Source of the DNA: Lachnospiraceae bacterium
GTDB lineage: Bacteria; Bacillota; Clostridia; Lachnospirales; Lachnospiraceae
Assembly (NCBI GenBank): GCA_910575035.1
Contig: CAJTDL010000021.1
Coordinates: forward strand, 35,065-99,064
Length of the DNA: 64,000 nt
Direction: 5' to 3'
Shown: piece by piece, positions 54,176 through 63,984 of the stretch
How the letters are laid out: every line of letters begins with the position of its first letter
How positions within the stretch are numbered: the stretch's first letter is position 1
The notes under the pieces: generated by a model
Seen by the model: only the letters and a program-made list of their open reading frames with translations
Databases searched by the model: none
What the model was told of the DNA's origin: nothing
Position numbers and translations under genes: made by a program

Positions 54176-54799
54176 CTACGCAGCGCTGTCTATTTCTAAG
54201 GTATACTGCTCCTCTTGCTGTTCCAGAAGCGGCTCTAACAATGCCTTTACCAAATCCTTAGTGTTTTCTTCTGCCAGGCGGATGATCTCCTGGTTGGAGC
54301 TGCTTTCCTCTTTGGCGTCTGCAATACATGCAGAATAGGCTTCACTGGAAATATCCTTTGTCTCGGCTTTTTTATTGATAAATATATAGTCTAAGGATGT
54401 CATGTCTACCACCACATCATTAATCTTTGTCTCGGGCAGGCGGACAAGGACTTTTTTCTGTTCTTCGTCCACCTGGATTTGGATCTGTTCCATGTTGATG
54501 CCAACCTGCACCTCGGCCTCATAAGCGGCATAATAGGACGGCTCCCCCTCATTATCCGGATCAGGAATGCAGGCTACGCCATTGTATACAGCTTTGTAAG
54601 AGGATAAGTCGCTGATCTGCAGGATCTTCTCTAAGGAAGACTCTGTGACCACAGTTATTTTTTCATCCTTTGCCCTGTTTTTATCAAAAAGATGGAGCCA
54701 GGCATACAGGCCTATGCCAATGACCGCGAAAATAATGATAGTTCGCAAAAATTTTCCCTTACCATGGCTTTTTACTTTTGCATTTTCTTCTTTTTCCAC
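54176..54799 (-). CDS. DUF4230-family membrane-anchored protein
   Basis: 207 residues with an uncleaved N-terminal span (about 17-37) and a DUF4230 domain (ISDLSSYKAVYNGVACIPD, YYAAYEAEVQVGINMEQIQIQVDEEQKKVLVRLPETKI). The GTG start at 54799 follows AAGGAGG; an ATG 10 codons earlier lacks a site. It is a paralogue of the neighbouring lipoprotein; the two differ mainly in how they are anchored. Confidence 0.85.
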   Translation of the reverse strand: MEKEENAKVKSHGKGKFLRTIIIFAVIGIGLYAWLHLFDKNRAKDEKITVVTESSLEKILQISDLSSYKAVYNGVACIPDPDNEGEPSYYAAYEAEVQVGINMEQIQIQVDEEQKKVLVRLPETKINDVVVDMTSLDYIFINKKAETKDISSEAYSACIADAKEESSSNQEIIRLAEENTKDLVKALLEPLLEQQEEQYTLEIDSAA

Positions 54800-54916
54800 A
54801 AAAATTCCTCCTTTGTCTTCTTGATTCACTTTAACATAAATATTCTATTTTCTCAACTGGAATTTAAGGGGATTGGTGATTTCGTAGATGCAATTCTCGG
54901 AATGCTGATACCCAAA

Positions 54917-54954
54917 CAGCTGCCCAGGAAAGCACTCCCTTCCCTGGGCAGCTG
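54917..54954 (-). terminator. Terminator of the FtsX-like gene
   Basis: Stem CAGCTGCCCAGG/CCTGGGCAGCTG with a 14-base loop, followed by TTTGGGT on the minus strand. Confidence 0.6.
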
Positions 54955-54971
54955 ATATTGGCGGCTGAATC

Positions 54972-57900
54972 TTACTCTCTCACCTGCAAAAGGTCTAATA
55001 CTTTGTGCCGGGTCACTTGTACCGCTGCTGTCAATGCCCCACAGGCACATCCCAAAAAGTACAACATCCAGCAAAAGGCAATCGTCTCTATCCCCCTGGC
55101 AAACTGCCCCAAACTGAACAGCGCCAGGATACCTGCCACAAACAAGATTCCCACAATACATAACAGAATCTGCTCAAGCGCCAGCATACAACAGGCACGT
55201 TTTTTTGTGACGCCCAGGATACGCAGAAACGCAGATTCCTGCGCTGACTGCATAATAATCAACCCAGAGCCGAACACCCCCATCAGCACGGCTGCCGCCA
55301 CAGCAATGGGGAACAAAGACTCCAGCAGGCTGCGGATACGCTTCACTGTTTTTAAAGATTCCGTATCAATGCGGAAGGATGCCATAGGCGCATATTTTAT
55401 GCTCTTATTTTTCTGGTCTTCCAACAGGCTGTTCACATCCATAGGCCTCTCATTGTCCGCCAGGAAAAATTCACAATATGCAACCTCAAAGGGCTGGCCA
55501 TAGATTCTTTCTGCTGCGTCATTTGCTGATGAAAAAACACTGGAATTGACGTCCTTATTTTCAGATTCCAGGATCCCTACTATTCTATAGGGCTTTCCCG
55601 CCCTTTCCACAGCAGCGCGGAAATCTTCCTCATCTTCATAAAATTCAAATTCCTCATCTTCATGCAACCGCACCATATAAGAATACAGGTCGTCCGACAT
55701 CATCTTAACCTCATCGCCTGGGCCAACGCCGAGGCTCTCTGCCAGCTCCTGCCCCATCAGGCAGACTGCCCCTGTAAGCTCAAAAACAGAAGCATCGTAG
55801 CCTTCTTCATAAGTAATCTTGTGCGTATCGGCCAGATAACGCTCAAAATCATTTGTAAATGTGATGGGGCTAGAGACTCCGTCTGCATTGATACGCACTT
55901 CGGAATTTGTATAATAATACAAATCCTTGAGCAGCTCTGATTTTGACAGTTCTTGCACAGACGAAGACGCAAAGCCCGTCGCCACGCCCTTCACCTTAAG
56001 GTCACGGTAGGCCTCCTGGTATGAAAGCCTGCCCAGCGCAAGCATGCCAATCCCGGCGGACAGCACAACCGCAAGGATAATGGATACTGCTGTTTTTCCG
56101 ATCCCGCGCCTCATATGGCAGAAAATGTAAGCAGCCATCTGCCGCAGCGGGCTGTAATTCCCATGTACAGGCAGGGGATCCCTGGCAGAAAGCTTCGCCA
56201 TGTCAATCCCTGTCAGGGCAGGGGATGTGTCCGCAATATCAGATACTTGCTTTGCGGCTCCAAAGGAATGGGGCAAAACCCCTGCATTTTTGGCAAGTAT
56301 GCCTGTGTGCCCAACTCCCTCCTGCAGCAATTCCAAAGGCGGCGTTTTCTTCATTTTCCGCAGGAAAAACGCCATCAAAAGAACAATAAACAATAACTCC
56401 AACACCAGGCAGAGGATCACCACGCCAACTGGAATCCCTCCATCCAGGACATAGACGTAGCCATCTGGGGCACTGCTGACAGACATGCCTGCCAGGGTTT
56501 TGGCCGCTGTATCAGATGCATAAAAAAGTCCTGCAATGCCGCCGGCAAACACGGCAAACAATGACGCAAGCATCAGGGGAAACGTCACTGCATTCCCCGC
56601 TTTTCTGCTGGAAACCCCCAGAGTCCGCATAATCGCATATGGCTTTTTATTCCTGCCAATGTATAGGTATACTGCAAGCAGCAATGCCAACGCAGCCCCA
56701 ACTACATACAGCAAAGTGGTTACAAAGGATGATGCCGAGCCTGCCACAAAGCTGTCCTTTATGCTCATCCAGCCCCCATCCGAAAAACGCAGCCCTAAGC
56801 CCATATCTGCCACCAGCGGCTCTGCCTCTTCCAAAAAAGCTTCTATATCTTGGGGATTCTCAATAAAGATGCTGAAATCCCCCCGACTAAGTTCATAATC
56901 CTTCGGAACCTCAACCGGCAAAAGCGAAGAAGGCACAAAAACCGCAGCTGGGCCATAACTCCACTCCATATCAGAATACCGGTCATTCCCATCATCTGTC
57001 AACTGATAGGCGCCAATAATCTCAAGTTCTGCAGAAGCGATAAAATTAGTCATAGAATCTCCCAACCGAAACTGCGTGCCCCCTGTCCCATAATACGACT
57101 GCAGATTGTCGCCAAGCTTTATATGGAGCTTATCGCCCAAGGAGAGTCCATAGGCTTCCAAAAAAGCCTCACTTACTACGCAGGCATCCTGATCCCCCGC
57201 AGTTAAAGGGCGTCCCTCAGAGATTGCCAGCCTGTGCTCATTCACATACGGGATTGCGCGCATATCTGTTGTATACACAAGGTCATAGGCCATAATACTC
57301 TGGTTTGTGGCTTCAATTTTCCCTTTATACCAGGCAAATTCCTCTGTTTCCAGATAATCCTCCCCCAGACCGTCTATCACGCGCAGCGGCTCATCCTTGG
57401 CGTCAAAGTAAAAAGAGCCAAGCTCAAAGGCCGACCCAGACCTTTCACTGTATATTCCCACGACAAGGCATCTGCTCCCTTTCTCTAATTCTTCAAAAAA
57501 GCTTATGCTATAAGGGTTGAAAACATTGAAGCTTGGAAATGCCTTTATTTTCATGGGATAGCCGGGATTCAGCTTGATTTCACCAGCATATACCTTGACA
57601 TCAGTAAAGTTTATATAGGTATTGCCGGATTTCGTCTCCTCAAATCCATCATATGTGCCTTCTATCACAAATTCCCCTTCTTCTAATGGGCTGTCCTGGT
57701 CTATAATACGCTTATAATCCTCCACCAGCCCATCGGTTGAGTACCTGGTATCCGCCAGGGTGACGCCAGGGAGTGATGACAATTCTTCTAGCTTTTCATC
57801 GGAAGGCCATGGTTTGGGATCTGGCTGAAAATAATATTCATCAAAATACATTGACGGCACACTGTTATCCAGTGCGGCTACGCCGTTGTAAAATCCTTCC

Positions 57901-58043
57901 GCTTTTGCCGACTCCCGCATGGTAATGGCATAATCCGTAACCTTGGAAAATAAGGCAAAGGACGCTGCCACAATCAAGAGGAACGTCATCATCGTCTTTA
58001 ATGGGGAACGCAGAAGTGTCTTTAAAACCGTAAATTTTCTCAT
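54972..58043 (-). CDS. Large FtsX-like ABC permease (MacB/LolC type)
   Basis: 1023 residues. An N-terminal helix (about 15-35) is followed by a large extracytoplasmic domain (~40-430). Three helices lie near 440-580, then a second anchor, a second external domain (~680-890) and three C-terminal helices ending RHKVLDLLQVRE. The FtsX domain occurs twice (VTTLLYVVGAALALLLAVYLYIGRN; LLESLFPIAVAAAVLMGVFGSGLIIM). Such permeases act with a separate ATPase, but none is adjacent. The ATG at 58043 follows GGAGG. Confidence 0.9.
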   Translation of the reverse strand: MRKFTVLKTLLRSPLKTMMTFLLIVAASFALFSKVTDYAITMRESAKAEGFYNGVAALDNSVPSMYFDEYYFQPDPKPWPSDEKLEELSSLPGVTLADTRYSTDGLVEDYKRIIDQDSPLEEGEFVIEGTYDGFEETKSGNTYINFTDVKVYAGEIKLNPGYPMKIKAFPSFNVFNPYSISFFEELEKGSRCLVVGIYSERSGSAFELGSFYFDAKDEPLRVIDGLGEDYLETEEFAWYKGKIEATNQSIMAYDLVYTTDMRAIPYVNEHRLAISEGRPLTAGDQDACVVSEAFLEAYGLSLGDKLHIKLGDNLQSYYGTGGTQFRLGDSMTNFIASAELEIIGAYQLTDDGNDRYSDMEWSYGPAAVFVPSSLLPVEVPKDYELSRGDFSIFIENPQDIEAFLEEAEPLVADMGLGLRFSDGGWMSIKDSFVAGSASSFVTTLLYVVGAALALLLAVYLYIGRNKKPYAIMRTLGVSSRKAGNAVTFPLMLASLFAVFAGGIAGLFYASDTAAKTLAGMSVSSAPDGYVYVLDGGIPVGVVILCLVLELLFIVLLMAFFLRKMKKTPPLELLQEGVGHTGILAKNAGVLPHSFGAAKQVSDIADTSPALTGIDMAKLSARDPLPVHGNYSPLRQMAAYIFCHMRRGIGKTAVSIILAVVLSAGIGMLALGRLSYQEAYRDLKVKGVATGFASSSVQELSKSELLKDLYYYTNSEVRINADGVSSPITFTNDFERYLADTHKITYEEGYDASVFELTGAVCLMGQELAESLGVGPGDEVKMMSDDLYSYMVRLHEDEEFEFYEDEEDFRAAVERAGKPYRIVGILESENKDVNSSVFSSANDAAERIYGQPFEVAYCEFFLADNERPMDVNSLLEDQKNKSIKYAPMASFRIDTESLKTVKRIRSLLESLFPIAVAAAVLMGVFGSGLIIMQSAQESAFLRILGVTKKRACCMLALEQILLCIVGILFVAGILALFSLGQFARGIETIAFCWMLYFLGCACGALTAAVQVTRHKVLDLLQVRE

Positions 58044-58199
58044 AAACAGCCTCCAATCATGCAAATGCAAATACTTTTTTGCCTGTATTTAACATTTCTA
58101 TTCTTTTTTCTAAATTATTTATATTTACTATAAATAATTTTTATTTTTATCTAAAAATATTGTATCACTTCTATCTTGTAATGTCAATCATTATTTCAA

Positions 58200-58400
58200 T
58201 TAGACGGCTGGGGGAAGAAGGCAGAAGACTTAGGGATAGCTTGGGATGGCTGGGGGATGGGTAAGCGGTCGTCAGGAAAAGGCTGGGGCTTCCGCGTCTC
58301 TCCCTGACTACGTTTTCCAAGACTGTAAGTTAAGGGAATGGCTCCTGGCTTTCAGTTGATGGAATTGGCCATGAAACCATGCTATTTAGAAGTGTTCCGT
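58200..58400. mobile_element. MITE-like repeat, partial copy E
   Basis: GCGGTCGTCAGG-type sequence (58265-58276) and a TTTCAGTTGATGGAATTGGCCATG block (58350-58373) match copy A near 11312-11374 in the same order and spacing. GGGGGATGGGTAAGCGGTC is the inverse of the CATCCCCCAG block of copies A and C. No terminal repeats seen. Upstream, 58044-58199 is AT-rich with a palindrome at 58111-58139. Confidence 0.5.
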
Positions 58401-58424
58401 TCTGTGATGAAATATTCTGGCGGG

Positions 58425-58486
58425 TTTTATAAAACAGTCACTAAGCCTTTCCTGTGCCTGGTGGCAGAAGAAGGGCTTAGTGACTG
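58425..58486 (-). terminator. Terminator of the GH43 gene
   Basis: Stem CAGTCACTAAGCC/GGCTTAGTGACTG with a 26-base loop and TTTTATAAAA after it on the minus strand. Confidence 0.7.
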
Positions 58487-58515
58487 CTGTTTTCAGTTAT
58501 TACGCTGAGGAAGGT

Positions 58516-61002
58516 TTATTTCACTTTTACCTTTCTGGACTTACTATATGCCCCATAGACTACTGCATTCCCAGACTTTTTATAAGCCCGGATGCGGAAA
58601 TAGTAAGTCTTTTTCCTTTTTAGTTTTGAGATAGATTTGGACTTTATGCTGCCTTTTTTAACAGAAACCACACTGGAAGAACGGAACTTTGCATTTGCGG
58701 CATATTGTATCTGATAGCCGCTGGCCTTGTCTGCTTTCTTCCATTTTAAGGCAGCTTTCCCAGGAGTTTTGCTTTTTACTTCGGTTAATGTAACCTTTTT
58801 GGGTGCAACTTTTATGGTTACGCCCTTTGTTTTTTTCTTGTATGTATTTGTTTCAGAAGCTGTAATCACAATTTTGGCAATCCCTGTCCCTTTGATTGTG
58901 ACTTTCCCTGTTTTTTTATTTACTGCAGCTATGGAAGGCTGTTTGGAAACATAGCTTAGGGTTCCGTTTCCTTTTTTCAGCTTGGCTTTCAGAGAAAAGG
59001 CTTTGTTACCATAGGTTTTCTTAAATTCTGTTTTTACTGAAATATCTTGCGCCGCTTTCTTTACAACTGGTGCAGGGTCATCTTTCTCACCTGGGTCTGT
59101 TCCGGGATTCGGATCTGTTCCGGGATCTGGATCCGTTCCGGGATCTGGGTCTGTTCCGGGATTCGGATCTGTTCCGGGATCTAGGTCTGTACCAGGGTCT
59201 GGGTCTGTTCCGGGATTTGGGTCTGTACCAGGGTCTGGGTCTGTTCCGGGATCCGGGTCTATAGCTTTTGGCTCCCCGCTGCCCCACAGGCATGTATTAT
59301 TGTCCCCTATGGCAGAAAATGTCATGACTTCTGCAGACGGCGTTTCCTCATTGCGCTGTTTGCTGAGTATGCCCTTGTATACGGCTCCGTCAATATGCAG
59401 AGTGATATAATCGTAGCTTTTTCCTTCGCCTGTTGACATTTGCCAGCTTCCTGATTTGGCTCCGCTGACTGTGCCGTCTGCATGCAGTTCCAACTTCTGG
59501 GAAGAAATCATATCCCCATTGGTGAGGGTTCCATGGTCAATTAAGTCATAGCTTCCAATTACTTCATTCAGCTTATAATGGCCTGCCGTTTCCCCAAGAT
59601 ATTCATAGACAGAAGGCACTGGCCATTGGTCTTCGTTCATATACTGCTTCCGCACACGGACCTGATGGCCTTCATGCTGGTTGCCTGGCAAGTCAAAGCG
59701 CTGATGGTAAAACAAGTAACGCTGCCCGTCTTCATCAATCAACGCGGAGCAATGCCCTGCCGCACGGTAGCCTGGCTGGCCTGGAAACTGATAATTCCCA
59801 ATCAGCTTAATGCCATATTTGTCATTATCCCGGCCATTGTCCCTGGCATTTTGCCCTTTTGCATCTGTATATGGTCCATAGACATTCCTGGAGCGGAACA
59901 GGCGCATATTATAGCCGCCGCCAGACAGAAGGCCGCCGTAAGTCTCATACAAATAGTAATAACCTGTCTCCGCATCATACAGGATATATGCCCCTTCTCC
60001 AGACTGATGGTTGCCGCCAGCAATATGGGTGCCGAAATAACGGTCAATAAAATTCCCAGAAACAGGCTCTGTCCCATCGACGCCTGGATATTTCACTGCC
60101 CCGGTCGCTTTGTCCAGCTCATGGATAAAAAGCCCGCCGGACCAGGAGCCATAAACCATATACATGCCCCCATCCTTACTGAAAAATACCGTAGGGTCGA
60201 TGGCATTTGGCGCATAGGCTTCCCGCCAGCCCCCATTGCCAGTAAACCATTTGTCACTAATGCCAGACAGCCTGCCTGCTTCAATCAGTTCAGAAAGGTT
60301 CAGATAGCTGTTATCCCATCTCGTATTCCTATCGCTGTGGCTGGATGGCCCAGCCAGGCCGTGATCCACTTCCCCATTTTTGGTAAAGCCCGAATAAATT
60401 ATGGTATCTACATATTGATAAGGCCCTTCTGCATTTTTAGAAACAGCGTAGCCAATACAGGAACGCCTCCAGGTGGAAGAAGCGCTGTAATATAGCATAT
60501 AGGCGCCCTGGGAGCCATCCTCCCATTGATAGTAAGGGTTATAAGTGACATCCGGCGCCCAAACGCCCAGCCCGCCATTTGCCTGATCCCCATCATCGTA
60601 ACCCGCCCAGGCAAAGGATTCGGCCAGGTTTTCCAAAATATTGCCATATACAGAATCCTGCTTCCAGCTTTCCCCCCCACGGGCATTCCAATCTGGGTTC
60701 ATCTGTGTCCAGTTGATCAGGTCAGATGACTTGGCGTCGGCAAGGTGGGTGCCAAAAAGGTAATATGTGCCATCTGCCTTTATAATGGACGGGTCGTGGA
60801 CAGACACACGGGAAACCTGAGATGATTCTGCAAATGCTGCAAAAGATACGGCTTCCTTCAATCCTGCTGAAACGGAAATAGACACAGGCACTGGCTCCGC
60901 CCACTTAGAATCAGCTGCTATTGGCTGCATTGGCATAGATGCGGCTGCCAGGGCACCAGATAAAAATACCGTAGCTGCACGGCGTATGGTTTTCATTTTC
61001 AT
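58516..61002 (-). CDS. Secreted GH43-family glycoside hydrolase (arabinanase-like)
   Basis: 828 residues. Signal peptide 1-~30. GH43 five-blade propeller about 60-475, with HDPSIIKADGTYYLFGT (catalytic base Asp), WAPDVTYNPYYQW (Asp) and a conserved acidic blade, followed by a GH43-associated beta domain (~485-575). A repetitive PDPGTD/PNPGTD linker (579-636) follows, then an Ig-like domain (~645-735) and an FN3-like C-terminal domain ending RKVKVK. It should cleave alpha-1,5-arabinan or related side chains outside the cell. The Ig/FN3 tail probably holds it at the surface. GGAGG lies nine bases before the ATG. Confidence 0.9.
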   Translation of the reverse strand: MKMKTIRRAATVFLSGALAAASMPMQPIAADSKWAEPVPVSISVSAGLKEAVSFAAFAESSQVSRVSVHDPSIIKADGTYYLFGTHLADAKSSDLINWTQMNPDWNARGGESWKQDSVYGNILENLAESFAWAGYDDGDQANGGLGVWAPDVTYNPYYQWEDGSQGAYMLYYSASSTWRRSCIGYAVSKNAEGPYQYVDTIIYSGFTKNGEVDHGLAGPSSHSDRNTRWDNSYLNLSELIEAGRLSGISDKWFTGNGGWREAYAPNAIDPTVFFSKDGGMYMVYGSWSGGLFIHELDKATGAVKYPGVDGTEPVSGNFIDRYFGTHIAGGNHQSGEGAYILYDAETGYYYLYETYGGLLSGGGYNMRLFRSRNVYGPYTDAKGQNARDNGRDNDKYGIKLIGNYQFPGQPGYRAAGHCSALIDEDGQRYLFYHQRFDLPGNQHEGHQVRVRKQYMNEDQWPVPSVYEYLGETAGHYKLNEVIGSYDLIDHGTLTNGDMISSQKLELHADGTVSGAKSGSWQMSTGEGKSYDYITLHIDGAVYKGILSKQRNEETPSAEVMTFSAIGDNNTCLWGSGEPKAIDPDPGTDPDPGTDPNPGTDPDPGTDLDPGTDPNPGTDPDPGTDPDPGTDPNPGTDPGEKDDPAPVVKKAAQDISVKTEFKKTYGNKAFSLKAKLKKGNGTLSYVSKQPSIAAVNKKTGKVTIKGTGIAKIVITASETNTYKKKTKGVTIKVAPKKVTLTEVKSKTPGKAALKWKKADKASGYQIQYAANAKFRSSSVVSVKKGSIKSKSISKLKRKKTYYFRIRAYKKSGNAVVYGAYSKSRKVKVK
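59098..59265. repeat. 18-bp tandem repeat coding (PxPGTD)n
   Basis: About nine copies of an 18-bp unit encoding PDPGTD, PNPGTD or LDPGTD. It forms the stiff, acidic linker of the GH43 protein. A likely site of length variation. Confidence 0.9.
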
Positions 61003-61040
61003 TCTTAAATCCCTCCGATCATCATTATATAATAATCCAA

Positions 61041-61484
61041 TTATAGCAAACCAGCTGGCTCCGTCTGGACTTTAACCCTGATATCGCTTACAATCCGCTC
61101 AAAGCTATTGATAAATGCCCGGTCTGCATTCTGAAAATAATATTGATCCATAAATTCATTCTTTGCCTTCTGCAGCAGCTGCTTTTGCGCCACAGTCACT
61201 TCCCATTTGGTATCTTCCATAAAAAAGCGGTTAAAGCTGACGTCCTGTAATGGCAGGATAATTCTCTGAAACGCTTCCTTATCTGTCGTGCAAATTTCCC
61301 AAATATTTTTACCGTTTTGATTGATTACCGATTGGCAATAAGAATGCCGCTTAGATTCATGGAGTATGTTGGCATATGGCTCCCCAACCTGCCCCATTAA
61401 GATACTTTGCAGAATAACTGCCTTCTGGTATGGAATAAAATCATTTCCCTTTGTCCTCAATTCCATCTCCAGCCTCGCAAGCAT
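61041..61484 (-). pseudogene. Cas6-like CRISPR endoribonuclease, N-terminal part
   Basis: 147 residues: LARLEMELRTKGNDFIPYQKAVILQSILMG, YANILHESKRHSYCQSVI and IWEICTTDKEAFQRIILPL closely follow the first RAMP domain of Cas6 proteins. After YYFQNADRAF the expected TPTAFK motif and the Gly-rich C-terminal half are missing. GGAGGGG precedes the ATG. No CRISPR array or other cas gene is in the window, so this is probably a relic or an orphan. Confidence 0.55.
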
Positions 61485-61755
61485 AAGATTCCCCTCCTCT
61501 CATCTTTCGTTTTTTCGACATTAAGATTATACCATAATTATCCTGATTATAACAGGTTAAAATTTGCAGAATCCATAAAAATAGTCCCAATTCGTTTAAT
61601 TGTTGCTGATGAAATACGTGTATCAATATAAATTTTCTTAGATTTTTTTCATTTTAAAAATATATTAAACTGAATATTGAATAGCAGGTATCCTTTAGAT
61701 GTACATATAAGGTATGGATGGTTAAATAATATTTTAATTATGAAAGGATACAAAC

Positions 61756-62040
61756 ATGAAGCCGTTAAAAATAGTTACTTATTGGACTAAGGATATACTT
61801 ATATTTTTATCTATGCAACTGATTATCGGTATGGCATTTATAAGACCACAAATATTCCATGAATATAGCAATATAGAGATTATATTAGCTGTAATTTTAG
61901 CAGGATTACCATTTTACTTAATTACAAAATTATATAAAAAACTGAAATCTGTCATTCTGACATTAAGCCATTTACAATACAATTTGCATATTGACTGCAT
62001 AAGCGTTTATCAAAGATTCCCTGCAAAACATTTGATATGA
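61756..62040 (+). CDS. Small two-span membrane protein
   Basis: 94 residues, with GAAAGG eight bases before the ATG at 61756. Two hydrophobic spans (about 12-30 and 40-60) are followed by a Lys-rich segment. The last ~30 residues overlap the 3' end of the opposing Imm19-like gene and may be read-through of a truncated gene. No family recognised. Confidence 0.4.
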   Translation: MKPLKIVTYWTKDILIFLSMQLIIGMAFIRPQIFHEYSNIEIILAVILAGLPFYLITKLYKKLKSVILTLSHLQYNLHIDCISVYQRFPAKHLI

Positions 62041-62512
62041 TTTGTGCTGCTTTGTCTTTATCCGGACTGCCGATAACCGCTAAAGGCAATAATAAAAGAA
62101 ATATTTGTTTGTCTTTTATAGAGTCCAATAACTTTTTGAATGGAATCACTTGAATATTGTAATGCCCTCCTGTACAGGCAATTTGTTTATCATTGATGTA
62201 ATATACTGTATCCCCCGGGTGAAATTCTATTTTTAAGATTTGAGTTGGGTCGAGTTCGCAAATAATTGTTCCCGGTTCATCAACATAACCGTCTGATTCC
62301 TCTAAAACTCCGTCATAATATTTTGTGAAATTGTCCCACCAACTCGTATCACACATTCCGTTCTCTATCATAAGTTCGGTCAATGACATATCTGTTTCCT
62401 CCTCCAAAGCAGTTGGGAAAGAAGTCGCAATAAAACCTGCCCAAAAATTCCGATTGGAAAAATCTATCTCATGTAATGAAATCACCTTATTATGCCTCCA
62501 ACACAATTTCAA
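61952..62512 (-). CDS. Imm19-like polymorphic-toxin immunity protein
   Basis: 186 residues. The segment WDNFTKYYDGVLEESDGYVDEPGTI and LKIEFHPGDTVYYINDKQIACTGGHY are what I recognise as the Imm19 immunity family, which neutralises a contact-dependent or secreted toxin. The C-terminal ~50 residues are helical. No toxin gene is next to it, so it is an orphan immunity gene. The start at 62512 has no strong ribosome site; Met41 is an alternative. Confidence 0.6.
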   Translation of the reverse strand: MKLCWRHNKVISLHEIDFSNRNFWAGFIATSFPTALEEETDMSLTELMIENGMCDTSWWDNFTKYYDGVLEESDGYVDEPGTIICELDPTQILKIEFHPGDTVYYINDKQIACTGGHYNIQVIPFKKLLDSIKDKQIFLLLLPLAVIGSPDKDKAAQIISNVLQGIFDKRLCSQYANCIVNGLMSE

Positions 62513-62650
62513 TTTATATATTCGATTATAAAATATGTATCTGCTGATTGCAATGTATATTTATAAGCTCATTTTTCATGGGTACACAATTCCGAAAAGG
62601 AAGCACAAATAAGTGTGCAGCAGCCTGATACAATAACAGGTATAATATTT

Positions 62651-62785
62651 ATGATAGCAGGTTTTATTATAAGCACTATAGTAGCAGGCATGAGAAGATA
62701 CAATATAGTTAATTTAATAAGCATGATATTGTATATAAGTATTAGAACATTTATAGCATTATACATACTTGTAGTAATTATTTGA
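62651..62785 (+). pseudogene. Hydrophobic ORF, likely the tail of a lost membrane protein
   Basis: The frame is open from ~62557. The region from the Met at 62651 reads as two hydrophobic helices ending YILVVII. There is no ribosome site and no recognised family. Confidence 0.2.
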
Positions 62786-63112
62786 CAATGCTTACATTCG
62801 TGGCTTTATTTTAGCTATATGCAAATCGTAGTTGATATGCTAAAATACATATAAAAATGAACTATGAAATATTGCTCCCTATTCGGAATTGTGTACTCAG
62901 TGAGAAGAAAGAAATATGCGGTAAATTGATGTATGATAAAAAGTCAGGCTTGAAAGCCTGGCTAAGAAATGTCAATAGCAAATTTGAAACAGCTTCTGCC
63001 CCGTCCAGTGCCCCAGAGGATTTACGGACGCATTCCTTTCGCGGCCGGAAATTCTCTGCCCATGTCCGGGTACTGGCGGGGCAGATGCCAAACTTAATAA
63101 GGAGGAATTATT

Positions 63113-63592
63113 GTGGAAAAAATTATATGTTTTCATAACCCTGATGAAATAAATGGATATTTAAGCAATTGGTATCTCTCGGATTTTTATGTGAGTAGTA
63201 TTCAGTATTCTTCTATGGAACAATATATGATGTATCAAAAGGCATTGCTTTTCGAGGATAGAGAGATAGCAGAACAAATCTTGAATACTCAAAATGTAGG
63301 AAAAATCAAAGCATTAGGAAGGTCTGTGAAGAACTATGAAGATATACTTTGGAATGGTATGCGGCAACTCATTGTCTATCAGGGATTACTTGAAAAATTT
63401 CGACAAAATACAGAATTAAAAGAAAAGATTTTGGCTACGCAGGATCATATATTAGCAGAATGTGCAGTTCAGGATAGAATATGGGGAATTGGCCTTTCGA
63501 TGAAAGATGAGAGACGATTTGATATGAATGAGTGGCAAGGCCAAAATTTATTAGGTTTTTCCTTAATGAGAGTGCGTACGGTGTTAGAATAG
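63113..63592 (+). CDS. NADAR (YbiA-like) family protein
   Basis: 159 residues. GTG start with AAGGAGG eight bases upstream. Hallmarks are LSNWYLSDFYVSSIQYSSMEQYMMYQKALLF, LGRSVKNYEDILWNGMRQLIVYQGLLEKF, and the C-terminal DRIWGIGLSM...GQNLLGFSLMRVR. NADAR proteins are N-glycosidases acting on ADP-ribose-linked or riboflavin-pathway compounds, and some reverse ADP-ribosylation by toxins. The position beside an immunity-type gene fits a defence or detoxification role, but housekeeping is also possible. Confidence 0.9.
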   Translation: MEKIICFHNPDEINGYLSNWYLSDFYVSSIQYSSMEQYMMYQKALLFEDREIAEQILNTQNVGKIKALGRSVKNYEDILWNGMRQLIVYQGLLEKFRQNTELKEKILATQDHILAECAVQDRIWGIGLSMKDERRFDMNEWQGQNLLGFSLMRVRTVLE

Positions 63593-63984
63593 ATAAACTT
63601 TCATTAAATTTTCTCAAACTGGCAGTAAAAACACTTTTCCGAAAAGGGAAAAATATTGGAAGGATAGGAATATGTATTCAGTTACTAAAAGAATTAGCAT
63701 GATAAAACATATACTGTAGATATTGTTACAATATCTCGGTCAGTGATTGATGAAGTATCAAAAAAAGTAATTGGATACTAGTGGAGTATAAATACATATA
63801 CTGTAGGCGATGGCTCAAAACCATAGGTTGGAAATAGTCAGTAGGTACAAATAAACGAATTGGGAGTAAAAATAAGCTGCTAATTGCACAAGGTAGTGTA
63901 AAATAGTTTGTGTCTTTGGTTAAAAATGGCTCCTTTTTGGTAAGAATTAAGATATGACAATTCTTACTGAAAAGGAGTATTTTT
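63593..63984. other. Gene-poor AT-rich interval
   Basis: No intact gene. A short frame starting MYSVTKRISMIKH at 63672 has a GGATAGGA ribosome site but stops at once; a later frame (TYTVDIVTISRSVIDEVSKK) may be its displaced continuation. Probably a decayed ORF. Confidence 0.35.

Noticed and set aside
59098..59265. Short regular repeats that could suggest a CRISPR array
   Set aside because: Contiguous 18-bp units with no spacers, in frame within the GH43 linker.
59578..60495. 305-residue plus-strand open frame
   Set aside because: Exactly antisense to the GH43 catalytic domain, which carries clear family motifs; no ribosome site and no recognisable protein.
62857..63138. 93-residue plus-strand frame before the NADAR gene
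   Set aside because: No ribosome site, no recognisable domain, mixed composition, and it overlaps the well-supported NADAR start.
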